Positions 8,477-17,964 of a stretch of DNA of 54,383 nt are shown piece by piece (position 1 is the first letter of the stretch; every line of letters begins with the position of its first letter). Source of the DNA: Desulfovibrio sp. (lineage in GTDB: Bacteria > Desulfobacterota > Desulfovibrionia > Desulfovibrionales > Desulfovibrionaceae); NCBI GenBank assembly GCA_024699605.1, contig JAILPJ010000110.1:1-54383 (forward strand). The letters run 5' to 3'. The position numbers were made by a program, and so were the translations under genes. The notes under the pieces were generated by a model. That model did no database searches. It saw nothing but the letters and a program-made list of their open reading frames with translations, and was not told the origin of the DNA.

Positions 8477-10510
8477 ATGGATGGACTGCTTTCCGACATC
8501 ATCCTGCTTTTCCTGCTTTCCATTGTTGTTACGCTGATCTGCAATCGTCTGAAGCTTTCCGTAACCGTAGGTTTTTTGCTCACAGGTGTGCTCTTCGGTC
8601 CCTACGCGCTGGGTGTTGTTTCTGATGTCGAAGCCATTGAAGGTATTGCGGACATTGGCGTAGCCATTCTGCTCTTTACCATTGGCATGGAGCTCTCCGG
8701 TGAGGCCGTAAACCGCTTAAAGCGACCGGTCTTTCTTGGTGGCAGCTTGCAAATCGGCTTAACGATCCTGGCTGTGACAGGCTGCATGATGCTTGCCCAG
8801 GGAAACAACTGGCAAAAAGGCGTATTCTGGGGCTGCCTGGTTGCGCTCTCTTCCTCGGCCATTGTCTTGCAGATCATGCAGAGCAAGGGACAGACCAGTA
8901 CGCCGGCCGGCCGCCTTTCCCTGGCCATTCTGGTCTTTCAGGACATCATGGTCGCCCCCATGCTCCTGTGCGTGCCCCTGCTCTCGGGCAATCTCAAAAT
9001 TTCTGCCCTTGAAGCCCTCGCTTCCATCGGCGAAGTGGCTGGCATCCTGGGAGCTGTGCTGCTCATCGCCCACTTTGGCTTGAACCGCCTGATGGAAATG
9101 GTCATGCGCACACGCACGCGCGAAATTCTGCTGGCAACAACCGTTGGCCTGTGCATGGGCATGGCCCTGCTCACCCAGGAGCTTGGGCTTTCCCTGTCGC
9201 TAGGGGCCTTTCTGGCCGGACTGATGCTCGCCCGTTCTCAGTACAGCATGAGTGTCATCAGCGGCATTCTCCCCTACCGCGATATCTTCATGAGCATCTT
9301 CTTCATCTCCGTGGGCATGATGCTCAATATCGGCTATTGCCTGCATCATCTGGGCTTTATTCTTTTCTGGACCGCCATCTTTATCATTTTCAAGAGCCTT
9401 TTGACCCTGCCCTCAGTCCTGATCCAGGGCTATCCGATCAAAGTGGCGGTGATTGTCTCGCTGGCTCTCGCCCAGGTGGGAGAATTCGCCTTTGTCTTGG
9501 CCAAGCAGGGCCTTCATGCCAAACTCTTCTCAGAAGAAGCCTATCAGGCCTTCTTAGCCATCAGTGTCCTCTCCATGATCATCACTCCCAGCCTGATCGC
9601 CATAGCGCCCAAACTGGGCCAGCTGATTCAGCAACGCGTACACAGACATCAGGAAAAGGAGCCAGAGGCAGCCGATCAGGAAAACGGTACGTCGCAGCCC
9701 GAAGGCCTGGAAGATCATCTGATCATCGTGGGTTTTGGCATCAGTGGCAAACATCTGGCTTCAGTGGCCAAAAAATCGTCCATTCCCTATATTATTCTCG
9801 AGATGAACCCGGAAACGGTGGAAAAAAACCGCAAGCTGGAACCCATTCTGCACGGCGATGCCCAGGAGCCGATGGTGCTTGAGCACCTTGGCGTTACGAA
9901 AGCGCGCATTATGGCCATTGTCATTTCAGACCCCTCGGCCGTACGCGCCATCACCACAGAAGCCAGGCGCATGAACCCCAATCTCTTCATTGTGGCACGC
10001 ACGCGTTTTGTCACGGAAATCGCCCCCTTGCGCCGGCTCGGTGCCAATGCCGTGATCAGTGAGGAATTTGAATCCTCCATTGAGGTCTTCAACACCGTAC
10101 TCAACCAATACCTTGTGCCCAGACAGGACATTGACGCCTTTGCGGCCGAGATCCGTCAGAAAAACTATCGCATGATCCGCCGCATGAGCTACAGCTCTTC
10201 AGAAAAATTCGACGTGATCATGTCGCATCTGCCCGATCTCTCGGTGCAGGCCATGCGCGTCAGCCAGGCCTCCCCCCTGCTCGGGCAGAGTCTGGCCCAA
10301 ATTCAGCTGCGCGCCAAATACGGGGTCACTGTGGTTGGTCTGCTGCGCCAGGGCACAGTCCAGGCCCCCGTTGACCCCAATATTGTCTTTGAGTGCAATG
10401 ACATCCTCTATCTTTTTGCCAATAAGCACAAAATTTTTGCCATCAGCCCGCTCTTTCCCGATGCGCCAAAAGCGCCGGCGAATGTGGAACAACGGCAAAA
10501 CAAGGCCTGA
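8477..10510 (+). CDS. CPA2 monovalent cation:proton antiporter with TrkA domains (KefB/YbaL type)
   Basis: 677-residue inner-membrane protein. Residues 1-380 are highly hydrophobic, about twelve helices, with the Na+/H+ exchanger fold (TVGFLLTGVLFGPYALG; IADIGVAILLFTIGMEL; LSLSLGAFLAGLMLA; ALAQVGEFAFVLAKQG). A cytosolic TrkA-N nucleotide-binding domain follows at about 420-540 (LIIVGFGISGKHLA, ILEMNPETVEKNR, LHGDAQEPMVLEHLG), then a TrkA-C domain near 590-660. Proteins of this build exchange K+ or Na+ for protons and are gated by nucleotides or redox ligands; the ion cannot be told from sequence. The ATG at 8477 has GGAG about ten bases upstream and gives the membrane start MDGLLSDII. Confidence 0.9.
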   Translation: MDGLLSDIILLFLLSIVVTLICNRLKLSVTVGFLLTGVLFGPYALGVVSDVEAIEGIADIGVAILLFTIGMELSGEAVNRLKRPVFLGGSLQIGLTILAVTGCMMLAQGNNWQKGVFWGCLVALSSSAIVLQIMQSKGQTSTPAGRLSLAILVFQDIMVAPMLLCVPLLSGNLKISALEALASIGEVAGILGAVLLIAHFGLNRLMEMVMRTRTREILLATTVGLCMGMALLTQELGLSLSLGAFLAGLMLARSQYSMSVISGILPYRDIFMSIFFISVGMMLNIGYCLHHLGFILFWTAIFIIFKSLLTLPSVLIQGYPIKVAVIVSLALAQVGEFAFVLAKQGLHAKLFSEEAYQAFLAISVLSMIITPSLIAIAPKLGQLIQQRVHRHQEKEPEAADQENGTSQPEGLEDHLIIVGFGISGKHLASVAKKSSIPYIILEMNPETVEKNRKLEPILHGDAQEPMVLEHLGVTKARIMAIVISDPSAVRAITTEARRMNPNLFIVARTRFVTEIAPLRRLGANAVISEEFESSIEVFNTVLNQYLVPRQDIDAFAAEIRQKNYRMIRRMSYSSSEKFDVIMSHLPDLSVQAMRVSQASPLLGQSLAQIQLRAKYGVTVVGLLRQGTVQAPVDPNIVFECNDILYLFANKHKIFAISPLFPDAPKAPANVEQRQNKA

Positions 10511-10580
10511 CAGACTTGCGCAACGCCCGCAAGAGGCTTACCATAGGACTGAGCCAGCATGCTTGCGCTCAGGAGGGGCA

Positions 10581-11015
10581 ATGTCATCAGTTTTTGACTG
10601 CAAAATGTGCGGCCACTGCTGTGAAGGCAAGGGCGGCATTGTCGTTGGTCCCAAGGATCTCACACGCCTGGCCAGCTATCTCCATCTGTCTGAGGAGCTG
10701 GTCATTGAACGCTATGCCGAATACTCTGGTTCAAAACTCAAACTGCGCAATGCCGACAACGGCTTCTGCATCTTTTTTGCCAAAGATCAGGGCTGTCAGG
10801 TGCATGCCGGCAAGCCCGATATCTGCCGGGCCTGGCCGTTTTTCAGGGGCAATCTCATCGATGCCGAAAGCTTTGCCATGGCCCGCGAATTCTGTCCGGG
10901 CATCAACAAAGAAATTTCGCACCAGCAATTTGTCGAGGCAGGGCTCACGTATCTACGCGAAGAAAATCTCCTGGCCCACAACGCCAAACAAGAAGCAAAC
11001 GCCCTGCTTCTGTAA
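10581..11015 (+). CDS. YkgJ-family cysteine-cluster protein
   Basis: 144-residue protein of the YkgJ / CxxCxxCC family (putative zinc- or iron-chelating domain). Visible Cys pattern: DCKMCGHCC near the N-terminus, CIFF at the middle, CQVH and ICRAWPFF, and a last Cys in EFCPG. The family probably binds an Fe-S cluster or metal; its role is not established. AGGAGGGG lies directly before the ATG at 10581. It is 70 bases after the antiporter and six bases before the J-domain gene, so the three are likely co-transcribed. Confidence 0.85.
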   Translation: MSSVFDCKMCGHCCEGKGGIVVGPKDLTRLASYLHLSEELVIERYAEYSGSKLKLRNADNGFCIFFAKDQGCQVHAGKPDICRAWPFFRGNLIDAESFAMAREFCPGINKEISHQQFVEAGLTYLREENLLAHNAKQEANALLL

Positions 11016-11021
11016 AAAGCC

Positions 11022-11906
11022 ATGCGACACAAAACACGCAAAATTTCCCTCAAAGAGTGCTACGCCGTCCTCAATCTTGCCAAAGACGCCAATCTTGAGG
11101 ATGTCAAGCACGCCTACAGAGTCAGGGCCTTTGAGCTGCACCCGGATCTCCATCCCGACGATCCTCTGGCCGGCAAACGCTTTCAGCAGCTCAATGAGGC
11201 CTATGTAGCGCTTTCGGGCCTGCTCAAAGCGCAGGGACAGCAGGAAGAAGACGAAAAAACGGAGGGAAAAGCGGATGCCAAGGCAGAAGAGACGAGCCAG
11301 GCGCAAAGCGAAAGCCAAGCCGAGGAGCCCAGGCAAGCCGCAAGCCAGGCGCAGCAGAAACGCCGTGAACAGGCTGATCGCGCCTATGCCGAACAGGACG
11401 TGTTGCGCGATCTGCTCAACGATCCCTTTGCACGGCGTGTTTTTGAAGATATTTACCGGGAATTGAATCGACAGCAGGCCGGGAAAAAGACCGAAGACCC
11501 CCAGCCTTCAGAGCAAAAGCCTCCCAACCAGCCAAAAAACGAACAGCCCAAGCCCCAGGCCAGAAAAAAAGAGCCTGAACGGACGCAGACCTCGCTGCAC
11601 AAGGATAATATTGCTTGGGATACGCCGAAGTGGGAAAAACAGAAGGGAGTGGGAGGTTTTGTCAAAAACTGGTTCAAGCGGCAGATCGACGAAGAAATTC
11701 ACCTCAGTCTGCCCGCGCAAACGCTTCTGCCCGGAAGAAAAGTGCGTCTACAGATCCGTCATGGACTTTCCAGTGATGTCCACACCATTGAGGTGACCCT
11801 GCCCAAAGATTTTGCCATCGGCAAACCGGTGCGGCTGCGCGGTCTGGGCAAACATGTGGGACCCTGGCAAGGCGATCTGTACCTGATTCTCGAAAGCAGC
11901 TCCTAG
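11022..11906 (+). CDS. J-domain (DnaJ/CbpA-like) co-chaperone
   Basis: 294 residues. The J domain occupies about residues 9-66 with the essential HPD in FELHPDLHPDD. Next is a long low-complexity linker rich in Gln, Glu, Lys and Pro (about 70-195) instead of the Gly/Phe region. The last 80 residues resemble one DnaJ C-terminal substrate-binding domain (VRLQIRHGL ... VTLPKDFAIGKPVRLRGLGKHVGPWQGDLYLIL). There is no zinc-finger domain, so this is a CbpA-like rather than canonical DnaJ. It would stimulate a DnaK ATPase. It starts six bases after the YkgJ-type gene and has only a weak ribosome site, suggesting coupled translation. Confidence 0.88.
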   Translation: MRHKTRKISLKECYAVLNLAKDANLEDVKHAYRVRAFELHPDLHPDDPLAGKRFQQLNEAYVALSGLLKAQGQQEEDEKTEGKADAKAEETSQAQSESQAEEPRQAASQAQQKRREQADRAYAEQDVLRDLLNDPFARRVFEDIYRELNRQQAGKKTEDPQPSEQKPPNQPKNEQPKPQARKKEPERTQTSLHKDNIAWDTPKWEKQKGVGGFVKNWFKRQIDEEIHLSLPAQTLLPGRKVRLQIRHGLSSDVHTIEVTLPKDFAIGKPVRLRGLGKHVGPWQGDLYLILESSS

Positions 11907-11918
11907 AGACGCAGGCCA

Positions 11919-12338
11919 TCAACCCTTGGCCGTTGGCTCGCAGCGAAAAGCATACCAGTCGGCTTCCTGACGAACAGTGTAGACCATTGCTTCCTGGACG
12001 CTATTGTCCTCAGCAAAGGTCAAGACAAGCGGGGCATGGGCGCAGATTTCCTGAGGGCCCTGAACATAGGCATAGGCGCAGATAATCAGAGGATCTCCCT
12101 TGGCACAGGTTCTGGCCGCCGCACCATTGACGATACAAGCACCAGAACCCGCTTCACCGTAAATGACATAGGTCGAAATACGGCTTGCGGTATTTTTGTT
12201 CCAAAGGTAAACGAACTCGAGAGGATAGATGCCGGCGCGGGCACAGATGACGGGATCAAGAGTCACCGAACCGTGATAATTGAGATCACAGCCCGTAACA
12301 CGGATGCCATGTAACTTGGCGCGAAGGACTTGCAGCAT
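11919..12338 (-). CDS. panD: Aspartate 1-decarboxylase
   Basis: 139-residue pyruvoyl-dependent enzyme making beta-alanine for pantothenate/CoA. The self-cleavage site Gly-Ser is present in NYHGSVTLD (about residues 22-25). Around it are the family blocks [32 protein letters not shown] and [12 protein letters not shown]. The protein is somewhat longer than the common ~126 residues, with a Cys-containing tail. It lies 11 bases after the gene at 12350-12772 with no clear Shine-Dalgarno of its own, so it is probably translated by coupling. Confidence 0.92.
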   Translation of the reverse strand: MLQVLRAKLHGIRVTGCDLNYHGSVTLDPVICARAGIYPLEFVYLWNKNTASRISTYVIYGEAGSGACIVNGAAARTCAKGDPLIICAYAYVQGPQEICAHAPLVLTFAEDNSVQEAMVYTVRQEADWYAFRCEPTAKG

Positions 12339-12349
12339 ACAGCGCAGGC

Positions 12350-12772
12350 TTAATACGCTCTGATATATTCTTCAAGGTTGCTGGCCTGGGAGGTGCGGCT
12401 GACCCAGTACGCGGCAGCCCAGATCATCAGCGCCGTGGCCTGCGTATCGTTGAGATTTTTGATCTTGGCTTCCAGACCGGCGCGGTTAATACCGTATTCT
12501 TCATCAATATGTGACAGTTCACAGACATCGGCCAAACGCAGCAAAAGATAGGAAGTACGCGCATTTTCCGGCTGCAGACGAACGTCTTTATGCGCCGAAA
12601 TGAGAACCTTGAGCTCCCCCTCGGCAAAGGTCTTCTTAATCTTTGCGATAGAACGGAAAAACGTGTCTACTGCCCAGGGCAGAATAAATTCCGCCCCAGC
12701 GCTCTTGGTGCGGAAATACTCTTTTAGCCAGCGTTCCTGATCACTGTTGATACGTGCGGCAACTTGCGGCAT
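12350..12772 (-). CDS. Conserved hypothetical protein upstream of panD
   Basis: 140 residues, soluble and mostly helical by composition. The start ([20 protein letters not shown]) resembles the short N-terminal segment of small helical DNA-binding or dimerisation proteins, but I cannot assign a family with confidence. A strong AGGAGG precedes the ATG at 12772. It leads an apparent two-gene operon with panD, so it could regulate or assist beta-alanine synthesis; that is inference from position only. Confidence 0.7.
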   Translation of the reverse strand: MPQVAARINSDQERWLKEYFRTKSAGAEFILPWAVDTFFRSIAKIKKTFAEGELKVLISAHKDVRLQPENARTSYLLLRLADVCELSHIDEEYGINRAGLEAKIKNLNDTQATALMIWAAAYWVSRTSQASNLEEYIRAY

Positions 12773-12969
12773 AGTTCCTCCTGAAACAATCCAAGCAGTC
12801 AGGATAGTCTTGCTCTATCCTTTTTTTAGAAAGTATCTTTTAGCAAGAAATTTGGCAAGCCTTTTTCGCAAATTTAATGAAATTTTTTCAATAGAATTTT
12901 TCCAAACTTGAGCGGAGTTTTCTCCAAAGCCCAGCAGGTGCAGACGCCTCTCATAACAAAGGATAGCTT

Positions 12970-13557
12970 ATGGACAAACTACCCATCCGACGCGCGATTC
13001 TCAGTGTTACGGACAAGTCCGGCCTGACCGATTTCGCCCGTTTTCTGGCTGATCGTCAGGTTGAACTGGTCTCAACCGGCGGCACGCAAAAAACACTGGA
13101 AAAAGCGGGCATTCCGGTCACTGCGGTCAGCGACGTGACCCATTTTCCCGAAATCCTCGGCGGTCGCGTCAAAACGCTGCACCCGCACATCCATGCCGGC
13201 ATTCTCGCCAATAAGGACAAAGCTGAGCATCTGGCGACCCTCAAAGAACTGGGGATTGCCCCCTTTGATCTGGTCTGTGTCAATCTGTACGACTTTGCCG
13301 GCGCTGTGGAACGCAATCTCTCACTGGAACAGGCTGTGGAGGAAATCGACATCGGCGGTCCCTGTATGCTCAGGGCTGCGGCCAAGAATTTTCACAGCAT
13401 TCTGGTTGTGCCCTCGCCTGAGTGGTATCCCGCCGTGGAAGAAGAGCTGGCCAAGGACGGCACAGTCAGCCTGGAATTCCGCCAGAAACTGGCTTCACGG
13501 GCCTTTGACGCCACCTCACGCTACGACGCTCTGATCACCTCCTATCTCAGGCCCTAA
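12970..13557 (+). CDS. IMP cyclohydrolase domain protein (PurH N-terminal half alone)
   Basis: 195 residues covering only the MGS-like IMP cyclohydrolase domain of PurH, which closes formyl-AICAR to IMP in the last step of purine synthesis. Motifs: RRAILSVTDKSGL, ELVSTGGTQKTL, TLHPHIHAGILAN, VNLYDFAGAVE, EIDIGGPCMLRAAAKN. In most bacteria this is fused to the ~320-residue AICAR formyltransferase domain. Here the frame ends normally at TAA and the next gene is hflX, so the formyltransferase must be elsewhere. This split form is a known feature of Desulfovibrio-type genomes. AAAGGAT precedes the ATG. Confidence 0.92.
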   Translation: MDKLPIRRAILSVTDKSGLTDFARFLADRQVELVSTGGTQKTLEKAGIPVTAVSDVTHFPEILGGRVKTLHPHIHAGILANKDKAEHLATLKELGIAPFDLVCVNLYDFAGAVERNLSLEQAVEEIDIGGPCMLRAAAKNFHSILVVPSPEWYPAVEEELAKDGTVSLEFRQKLASRAFDATSRYDALITSYLRP

Positions 13558-13572
13558 GCGCGGGAGCTCCCC

Positions 13573-15213
13573 ATTTCCAAGGCAGAAGGCAATCTCAAGG
13601 GACTCAAGGTCAGCCAGCTGGCGGCCCTCAACCGTCTCTACAAGCGCCGTTTTCCCAAGGACGGTTTCTATACGCAGGCCCAGGCCCGCGAGATTGCCCT
13701 GCTTTCCCGCGCCACCAATCGGCAGCTGGCCGTTTTCTGTGACCGCAAGGGCCGGGTTGTGCTGGTGCTGGTGGGTACGGCCCTTGGTATCAATATCCCC
13801 GAACTTGGTGCCCAGCCTGGCGCTGCCAGACTCAGGGGTCTGCGTCTTTTGCACACGCACCTGACAGAAGAGCTGCTCTCCGAGGAAGATCTCATGGATC
13901 TCCTCTTTTTGCGGCTGGATGCTCTGGCAGTGCTCACGGTTGCCCAGACTGGCGAGCCGCTCACCCTGCAGTACGCCCAGCTGACGGCAGAAAAAAAAGA
14001 CCCGCCCTACAGCCTCTCTCTGCCTCTGACCTGGGACGCGCAGGATTTCTCACTGAGTGAAGAGACCGAAGCGCTTGAGGCGCAGTTTTCGGCCCAGAGC
14101 GCTGGCCGCGCGATTTCCGGCAACGAACGGGCCATCCTCGTCTCAGTCTCTGTTCTGCCCCACGCCCAGCAGGAAAAGAATCTGGATGAATTGGCCAGAC
14201 TCTGTCAGACCTGTGGCATCACACCGCGGGCCCGCATGATTCAGCGCACAGCCCATGTCAATCCCCGCCACATTCTGGGGAAGGGCAAGATCGCTGAACT
14301 TGAGGTGCTGGCTTTGCAGCACAATGCCGCAACACTGCTCTTCGACTCGGAACTGACACCGGCCCAGCTGCACAATCTGGCCGACATTACGGAACGCCGG
14401 GTGCTTGACCGCACCCAGCTCATTCTCGACATCTTTGCCCAGCACGCCAAGAGCAAGGCCGGCAAACTCCAGGTGGAACTGGCCCAGCTGCGCTACCTGC
14501 AGCCGCGCCTGGCCGGCAAAAACCGCGCCATGGATCGCCTGATGGGCGGCATTGGTGGCAGAGGCCCCGGCGAAACCCGTCTGGAAACCGATCGCCGCCG
14601 CAACCGGGAACGCATCAGCTTCCTGATGCGGGCACTCTCTGAGCTTGCCAACAAACGCGCGGGCCTGCGCAAACGCCGCAAAGCCAGCGGACTGCCCCTG
14701 GCGGCCATTGTGGGCTATACCAATGCCGGCAAATCCACGCTCTTGAATACCCTTTCCTCTTCGCACGTCCTGGCCGAGGACAAGCTCTTTGCCACCCTTG
14801 ATCCCGTAGCTCGCAGACTGCGCTACCCAAGTTGCCGCGAAATACTCCTCACCGATACCATCGGTTTTATCCGCAATCTCCCCGATGAATTAGTGGAAGC
14901 CTTTCGGGCCACCCTGGATGAATTGTCCGACGCGGATCTGCTTTTGCACGTGGTTGATGCCAATGATGAAGATTGCGAGCAGCATATGGCCAGTGTGCAC
15001 GAAATTCTGGGCAGCCTAGAGCTTGGAAAAATACCCAGCCTTTTGATCTTCAACAAATGGGATCGGCTGAGCCCAGAGCGCAGGCTGAGGCTAAGCCAAA
15101 GCTATCCTGAGGCCATTGCCATTTCCGCAGCCACACGCTTCGGTCTCAAGGAACTCAACGAACGCATTCTGCAAAGCCTGTTCTGCAATTACGAGCCCAA
15201 AACACTCAGCTAA
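13573..15213 (+). CDS. hflX: Ribosome-associated GTPase HflX, probable AUU start
   Basis: GTPase that splits or rescues ribosomes under stress. N-terminal HflX domain, then the glycine-rich signature GGIGGRGPGETRLETDRR, the G1 loop VGYTNAGKSTLLN, G2/G3 at FATLDPVARR and LTDTIGF, and G4 NKWD. The first canonical start, GTG at 13759, would remove 62 residues whose sequence (KAEGNLKGLKVSQLAALNRLY) looks like a normal N-terminal extension in this group. Between the purH stop (13555-13557) and 13759 there is no ATG, GTG or TTG in frame. An ATT at 13573 follows GGGAG by six bases, as in infC-type AUU starts. From there the protein is 546 residues. It overlaps the convergent lipoprotein gene by four bases. 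Confidence 0.9.
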   Translation: MSKAEGNLKGLKVSQLAALNRLYKRRFPKDGFYTQAQAREIALLSRATNRQLAVFCDRKGRVVLVLVGTALGINIPELGAQPGAARLRGLRLLHTHLTEELLSEEDLMDLLFLRLDALAVLTVAQTGEPLTLQYAQLTAEKKDPPYSLSLPLTWDAQDFSLSEETEALEAQFSAQSAGRAISGNERAILVSVSVLPHAQQEKNLDELARLCQTCGITPRARMIQRTAHVNPRHILGKGKIAELEVLALQHNAATLLFDSELTPAQLHNLADITERRVLDRTQLILDIFAQHAKSKAGKLQVELAQLRYLQPRLAGKNRAMDRLMGGIGGRGPGETRLETDRRRNRERISFLMRALSELANKRAGLRKRRKASGLPLAAIVGYTNAGKSTLLNTLSSSHVLAEDKLFATLDPVARRLRYPSCREILLTDTIGFIRNLPDELVEAFRATLDELSDADLLLHVVDANDEDCEQHMASVHEILGSLELGKIPSLLIFNKWDRLSPERRLRLSQSYPEAIAISAATRFGLKELNERILQSLFCNYEPKTLS

Positions 15214-15830
15214 AGCTCCAAAGGCTTTTGCTCCGCTTTGGGCTTGGGTTGAGACTTCCCTGTCTTGGCCAGCTCGCCCTTGGCATAGGCCTGAGCCGTC
15301 TCCTTGAGCACAGCCCAACCCACAATCCGCCAAGACTCTCCCTCTTTGACCAGAGCAAGCCAGGTGGTCAGCTTCTCAGGGGTTACGACCCGCGCCACAG
15401 CAGCCGTCTCGGAGATTTTTTCCACTTCGGCCCGACGCAGGCTTTCCGGCACCCAGGGGCAGCCGGGTTTCTGCTGCTTACGACAGGTCAAGGCCAGCTC
15501 GCCCGTTGAGACTTTGCGCGCAAAGTCCTGCCTCAACTCTCGCTCCACGTCAAAGACATTGCCCAGAAGATCTTCCATACCGCCGAGGCCCAGACGTCTG
15601 CCCAGCTGATCCAGTGTGCTTAAGGCCTCGTTGGCTTCGGTAATGTTTTTGATTTCATTGGCTGCGCAGGCTTTCAGATCAAACTGCGCCACAAAGGCTG
15701 AGGCATCGTTTTTTTCAAGAGCCGTGGCGACTTCCTGCAGGGCCGAACTGGCCGATTTCCCTCCCAGCTCACATGCGCAGAGTCCAAGAAGCAGGATCAA
15801 GAGAAGAAGACTTGGGAAAAACTTGAGCAT
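15210..15830 (-). CDS. Hypothetical lipoprotein
   Basis: 206 residues. It begins with a hydrophobic signal (MLKFFPSLLLLILLLG) and a lipobox-like LCAC near residues 17-20, so it is likely exported and lipid-anchored. The mature part has several Cys (CAANE, LTCRKQQKPGC), then a region resembling small export-linked alpha/beta domains (TWLALVKEGESWRIVGW, similar to DUF4878/NTF2-like folds). The tail is Lys/Pro-rich. I chose ATG 15830 because GGAG sits just upstream and the signal peptide starts there. Function unknown. Confidence 0.75.
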   Translation of the reverse strand: MLKFFPSLLLLILLLGLCACELGGKSASSALQEVATALEKNDASAFVAQFDLKACAANEIKNITEANEALSTLDQLGRRLGLGGMEDLLGNVFDVERELRQDFARKVSTGELALTCRKQQKPGCPWVPESLRRAEVEKISETAAVARVVTPEKLTTWLALVKEGESWRIVGWAVLKETAQAYAKGELAKTGKSQPKPKAEQKPLEL

Positions 15831-16069
15831 ACTCCGCTCCTTTTTGTTTGAAGCCGGGCGCTGCATACGCAGGCGAATTCCGAAACAAGCTCCCCATGGA
15901 CATGCCCCTCAGCGGCAGGTGACGTTGAAAAAGGCCAGGGGAAAAACCTTGCCACAGGACCAAGTTATGCGTAAGAACAAAAGCGGTTTTTCTGTCTTGC
16001 AAGCAAAAACGCCGCGCAGCTTGCGTGGAAAAGAGGCTCTGACCAGGCCGGCGTACTGAGGAGTATCTC

Positions 16070-16843
16070 ATGAAAGTCATCATCATGTGCGGAGGCAAAG
16101 GCACACGCCTACGTGAAGAAACGGCCGTCAAGCCCAAACCTATGGTCGAAATCGGTGGTCGCCCCATCCTCTGGCACATCATGTCCATCTACGCACGCTA
16201 CGGCTTCAAGGACTTTATCCTGCCCCTGGGTTACAAGGGAGAAGTCATCAAGCAATATTTTCACGACTACACCCTGCGCAATACCGACTTCAGCGTCAAT
16301 CTGGCCACAGGTGACATTGTCTCCTACCCCACGAGCACAGTGGACTGGCGGGTAACGCTCTGCGATACCGGTGCCGAAACCCTCAAGGGCGCACGCATCA
16401 AACGCGTGGCACAATATCTGGGTGACGACGAACGCTTCATGGTCACCTACGGCGACGGAGTAGCCGATATTGCCATCGACAAGCTCCTGGCCTTTCATCA
16501 AAGCCAGAAGACCATCGGCACCTTTACTGGCGTACGCATGCCTTCGCGCTTTGGTGCTGTCACCACCGACGATCAGGGAAAAATTCTCTCCTGGGAAGAA
16601 AAGCCCATGCTCAACGAGTATATCAACTGCGGCTTTTTCGTCTTTGAACGCTCTTTCCTCGACTACCTTTCCAGTGATCCCGACTGTGATCTGGAAAAGG
16701 AGCCGTTAACGCGCCTGGCTCAGGCAGGACAGCTCTCCATGTACCGCCACGAGGGGCGCTGGCAGTGCATGGACACGCTCCGCGACAGTCTCTTGCTCAA
16801 TGCCCTCTGGGACAAGGGCGAAGCTTTCTGGGCGCAATCGTAA
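16070..16843 (+). CDS. rfbF: Glucose-1-phosphate cytidylyltransferase
   Basis: 257-residue nucleotidyltransferase making CDP-glucose from CTP and glucose 1-phosphate, the entry to CDP-linked 3,6-dideoxy and 6-deoxy sugars of surface polysaccharides. Visible: the nucleotide loop IIMCGGKGTRLREET, KPKPMVEIGGRPILWHIM, the CDP-glucose family's GYKGEVIKQYFHDY, and metal-site MVTYGDGVADI. Full length. GAGGAG lies before the ATG. First gene of a three-gene plus-strand operon. Confidence 0.95.
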   Translation: MKVIIMCGGKGTRLREETAVKPKPMVEIGGRPILWHIMSIYARYGFKDFILPLGYKGEVIKQYFHDYTLRNTDFSVNLATGDIVSYPTSTVDWRVTLCDTGAETLKGARIKRVAQYLGDDERFMVTYGDGVADIAIDKLLAFHQSQKTIGTFTGVRMPSRFGAVTTDDQGKILSWEEKPMLNEYINCGFFVFERSFLDYLSSDPDCDLEKEPLTRLAQAGQLSMYRHEGRWQCMDTLRDSLLLNALWDKGEAFWAQS

Positions 16844-16860
16844 GGAAAATGGGGAAAACT

Positions 16861-17964
16861 ATGTTCGGCAATGTCTTTCGAGGCAAACGCGTCTTCATCA
16901 CAGGCCATACCGGCTTCAAAGGTTCCTGGCTTTGTGCCTGGCTGCTCAATCTGGGCTGCGAAGTGACGGGCTTTTCTTGCGATGTGCCCACCCAGCCGTC
17001 ACATTTTGCCGCCATGGATCTGGGCCGCCACATCCACGATCTGCGCGGAGATATCCGCAATCGCGAGGAACTCTGCCGTTGCGTCAAGGAGGCCAAGCCC
17101 GATCTGATCTTCCATCTCGCCGCGCAGGCTCTTGTCCGTCAATCCTATGCCGATCCAGTGACGACCTTTGAAAGCAATGCCCTGGGCACGCTCAACGTGC
17201 TGGAAGCCATCCGCAACTGCCCCTCAGTGGCCGCAGCCGTGCTCATCACCTCGGACAAATGTTACCGCAACGATGAGCAGGTCTATGGCTACCGCGAAAA
17301 CGACCATCTGGGCGGCCATGATCCCTATTCCGCCTCCAAGGGCTGTGCGGAGATCATCGCCCACAGCTATTTTACGAGCTTTTTTCACGACGGACCGGCC
17401 TGCGCAACGGTGCGTGCCGGCAATGTCATCGGCGGCGGTGACTGGGCCAAGGACCGTATAGTCCCTGACTGCGCACGTGCCTGGGAAAAAGGGGAAGCCG
17501 TGGAGATCCGCAGTCCCAAAGCGACCCGGCCCTGGCAGCTTGTGCTTGAGCCGCTTTCAGGCTACCTGCAGCTGGCAGGCCGCCTGCTTGCGCCAATTCC
17601 CTCACCCTTTTGCCTGCACGGTGAGGCCTACAACTTCGGGCCATCGGCTGAAATCATCAAGACCGTGGAAGACGTGGTGAAGGAGCTTGCCGTGCACTGG
17701 CCAGGCTTTCAAAGCCGCATGCAGGCCACGGACCCCACACGCAAGGAATGCACATTGCTCAAGCTCTGCTGCGATAAGGCGCTGGCCTATCTCAACTGGA
17801 AAGCCACCTTGAATTTCGAAGAGACCATTCGTTTCACCGCCGAATGGTACCACCGCTTCTACCGGGGCAGAAAGGACAACGAGTCCATGCTCGATTTCAC
17901 CTTGGGACAGATAGCCGCCTATGAGCACATAGCCCAGGCCAGGGGGCTGTCATGGACAGCCTAG
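16861..17964 (+). CDS. rfbG: CDP-glucose 4,6-dehydratase
   Basis: 367-residue extended SDR enzyme converting CDP-glucose to CDP-4-keto-6-deoxyglucose with bound NAD. Rossmann motif VFITGHTGFKGSWL at the N-terminus; DIRNREEL; FHLAAQALVRQSY; catalytic SDKCYRN and Tyr-x3-Lys in PYSASKGCAEI; RAGNVIGGGDWAKDRIVPD. Start: ATG at 16861, with AGGAAAATGGGG upstream; an ATG at 16849 is possible. It begins 17 bases after rfbF and its 3' end overlaps the next gene by 13 bases. Confidence 0.95.
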   Translation: MFGNVFRGKRVFITGHTGFKGSWLCAWLLNLGCEVTGFSCDVPTQPSHFAAMDLGRHIHDLRGDIRNREELCRCVKEAKPDLIFHLAAQALVRQSYADPVTTFESNALGTLNVLEAIRNCPSVAAAVLITSDKCYRNDEQVYGYRENDHLGGHDPYSASKGCAEIIAHSYFTSFFHDGPACATVRAGNVIGGGDWAKDRIVPDCARAWEKGEAVEIRSPKATRPWQLVLEPLSGYLQLAGRLLAPIPSPFCLHGEAYNFGPSAEIIKTVEDVVKELAVHWPGFQSRMQATDPTRKECTLLKLCCDKALAYLNWKATLNFEETIRFTAEWYHRFYRGRKDNESMLDFTLGQIAAYEHIAQARGLSWTA

